Origin: Streptomyces sp. TN58
GTDB lineage: Bacteria; Actinomycetota; Actinomycetes; Streptomycetales; Streptomycetaceae
Direction: 5' to 3'
DNA: 64,000 nucleotides
Assembly: GCF_001941845.1 (NCBI RefSeq)
Contig: NZ_CP018870.1
Location: forward strand, 3,095,501-3,159,500
Positions 63,201 through 64,000 of this stretch are shown here, piece after piece; position 1 is the stretch's first letter, and each line of letters starts with the position of its first letter. The notes under the pieces were generated by a model that made no database searches, was not told the DNA's origin, and saw only the letters and a list, made by a program, of their open reading frames with translations. A program made the position numbers and the translations under genes.

Positions 63201-64000
63201 TCTCACCGGATGGCACCACACTGACCCTGGAGCGGGACCGGTACGGCCGTCTCGTCTCGGAGACGGTGGACGGCCGCACGCTGGCGTACGCGTACGACGC
63301 CGCGGGCCGCAGGGCCCGCCGTACCACCCCTGCGGGAGCGGTCTCGGAATGGACGTACGACGCTGCGGGCCGCCGCAGCGCCGTCAATGCGTCGGGCCGA
63401 ACCCTGACCTTCGAGCGGGACGCCGCGGGCCGGGAGCGGACCCGCAACATCGGCGCTGGCATCGACCTGGTGCAGGAGTACGACCCCGTCGGACGCCTCA
63501 CCGACCAGCGCCTGGTGGGCCAGGACGGCCGCACACTCCAGCGCCGCGGCTACAGCTACCGCGCCGACGGCTCCCTGACGGCGGTCGACGACGCCCTGGG
63601 CGGCCTGCGTACCTTCACTCTGGACGCTGCAGCCCGCGTCACCGGCGTCGACGCCGACAACTGGTCCGAGCGCTACGCCTACGACGACGCCGGCAACCAG
63701 ACGGCTGCGGCCTGGCCGGACCGCCACCCGGGGGCGGAGGCACGGGGCGACCGCTCGTACACCGGCACCCGAATCACCCGTGCCGGCACGGTCCGGTACG
63801 AACACGACGCCCTGGGCCGCATCGTCCTCCGCCAGAAGACGCGCCTCTCCCGCAAGCCCGACAGCTGGCACTACGAGTGGGACGCCGAGGACCGCTTGTC
63901 CGGGGTCACCACCCCGGACGGGACGCGCTGGCGCTACCGCTACGACGCCCTGTCGCGCCGCACGGCCAAGCAGCGCCTGGCCCCTACCGGCGAGGTGGCG
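60230..64000 (+). CDS. Rhs/YD-repeat polymorphic toxin, 3' end cut by window edge
   Basis: 1257 codons are visible and the frame is open to the right edge. ATG at 60230 overlaps the preceding stop (ATGA). Layout: an N-terminal helical region (about 1-230) with a WXG100-like block (SDRWKGQAADAFRERF), a coiled Ala/Glu/Lys segment (about 205-245 and 385-405), a DUF6531-type entry (CNGDPVDVATGRMVLPQTDL near 405), then at least 20 YD/Rhs repeats (YDxxGR type, for example YDDLGRITSW, YDEQGRLASL, YDAAGRLTSR). The repeats form the shell that encloses a C-terminal toxin, which lies beyond the window. No cognate immunity gene is visible yet. Likely exported by a type VII or contact-dependent route. Confidence 0.93.
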   Translation, partial: MTDWGALVDKGLDKIENGVDSAKRVIGHGVDRATDEIGGVLDRVGAHGWADTVEDFGDDLASSMGASIREQELGESEQAEELVHGKPSAIRASATHLTDFQAAFERVGQGMKALDSDRWKGQAADAFRERFAMHPADWLRASDACEAAAGALTRYADMVEWAQKQAQEAIALYKASVKATKEAHEAHVAKEKAYVAASEAGRDPGPEPVEGVDPGAAGRKRAKEVLNEARRQRDEAASTAERSLNAAMEHAPAEPPPTDRLLAGLADYAGSEAVELNHFVGGVAKGAAGTLNFARGLNPIDVYTVTHPADYQQNVNMTLAGLVSTASHPERIPGPLIDSYMADSSEFKGRLLPDLLGPKGFTTARTAMRFADNAAGRAASKEAAQAAAKAKAEAEAAAAAREKAKLKCNGDPVDVATGRMVLPQTDLTLPGSLPLVLSRTFESSYRAGRWFGPSWASTIDQRLEIDEEGVILVREDGSLLVYPRPEPGVPALPGHGQQWPLTLDADGGYTVTDSDSGHVRHFTPEGLLTQLDDRNGAWITFDHDEAGTPTAVSHSGGYEIRLASSDGRITGLSFADGTEVLRYAYTEGHLTHVTNSSGRPLRFGYDDLGRITSWTDTNGRQFDYVYDDQHRCIAQSGTNGHLNVRFAYGDGFTTYTDSLGHETRYLVDDRAQVVAEIDPAGATTRHTYDAFNRRLTQTDPLGHTTRHVYDEQGRLASLVRPDGREVRAEYDALGLPVTVFHPDGRITRMTYDARGNRTSSTDPFGATHRYTYDARGHLATVTDPLGAVTKVRCDAAGLPLEITDPLGGTTRYTRDTFGRPTTVTDPLGLTTVLTWSVEGRLLGREMPDGATESWTYDGEGNCTVHTDPVGGVTLSQYGDFDLLTSRTGPDGVRYSFTHDTELRLTEVTNPQGLTWTYTYDQAGRLASETDFDGRTLTYAYDAAGRLTSRTNALGATTSYGHDALSRLLRKETADGVTSYEYDVFDGLARAVSPDGTTLTLERDRYGRLVSETVDGRTLAYAYDAAGRRARRTTPAGAVSEWTYDAAGRRSAVNASGRTLTFERDAAGRERTRNIGAGIDLVQEYDPVGRLTDQRLVGQDGRTLQRRGYSYRADGSLTAVDDALGGLRTFTLDAAARVTGVDADNWSERYAYDDAGNQTAAAWPDRHPGAEARGDRSYTGTRITRAGTVRYEHDALGRIVLRQKTRLSRKPDSWHYEWDAEDRLSGVTTPDGTRWRYRYDALSRRTAKQRLAPTGEVA

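Overview
The window is about 64 kb of very GC-rich DNA with the gene style of a Streptomyces chromosome: GTG starts, ATGA and TGATG overlaps, a SARP regulator, an XRE/DUF397 pair, a GOLPH3-like protein and an amphi-Trp protein. Roughly the first 38 kb is one biosynthetic cluster. The rest is ordinary chromosome and ends in an Rhs-type polymorphic-toxin operon that the right edge cuts.

Cluster, left part (1-10.2 kb, plus strand): a ketosynthase cut by the left edge, a degenerate KS/chain-length-factor-like partner, a single-module fully reducing type I PKS (KS-AT-DH-ER-KR-ACP, methylmalonyl-type AT), and a KS protein whose AT appears deleted. A strong bidirectional terminator and a convergent free-standing ACP follow. 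Cluster, central part (10.7-34.9 kb, plus strand): PlsC-type acyltransferase, a ScoE-like Fe(II)/2-oxoglutarate oxidase (isonitrile synthase family), two P450s, an FcoT/ScoD-like thioesterase, an ACP with a C-terminal docking tail, a second fully reducing PKS (malonyl-type AT), a KS lacking both catalytic histidines, an acyl-AMP ligase, an alpha/beta hydrolase, and a bimodular PKS (KSQ-AT-ACP then KS-AT-DH-KR-ACP). Cluster, right part (35-39.5 kb, minus strand): type II thioesterase, FabH-like KAS III, SARP activator, and perhaps a membrane acyltransferase.

The oxidase + FcoT + ACP + ligase set matches the core of actinobacterial isonitrile lipopeptide pathways (ScoB-E; Rv0097-Rv0100), but no NRPS (ScoA/Rv0101) is present and PKSs surround the set instead. 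My reading is an isonitrile-bearing reduced polyketide or fatty-acid-like product, perhaps related in logic to amycomicin/aerocyanidin, with the FabH copy as candidate self-resistance or starter enzyme. The bimodular PKS is predicted to make a 2-enoyl (2-pentenoyl) thioester, the kind of Michael acceptor FcoT/ScoD enzymes use.

Flanking chromosome: a HelD-like helicase with a long C-terminal extension, tRNA-Arg(CCT), an orphan histidine kinase, a small hypothetical protein, a polytopic membrane protein, a 152-bp nested palindrome, a D-Ala-D-Ala carboxypeptidase with repeated phospho-acceptor-like motifs, a GPP34 protein, the XRE/DUF397 pair, a dimeric-barrel-like protein, a frameshifted aminotransferase, an amphi-Trp/repeat-membrane-protein pair, a DAG-kinase family protein, then SseB-like, WXG-like and Rhs genes joined by ATGA overlaps.
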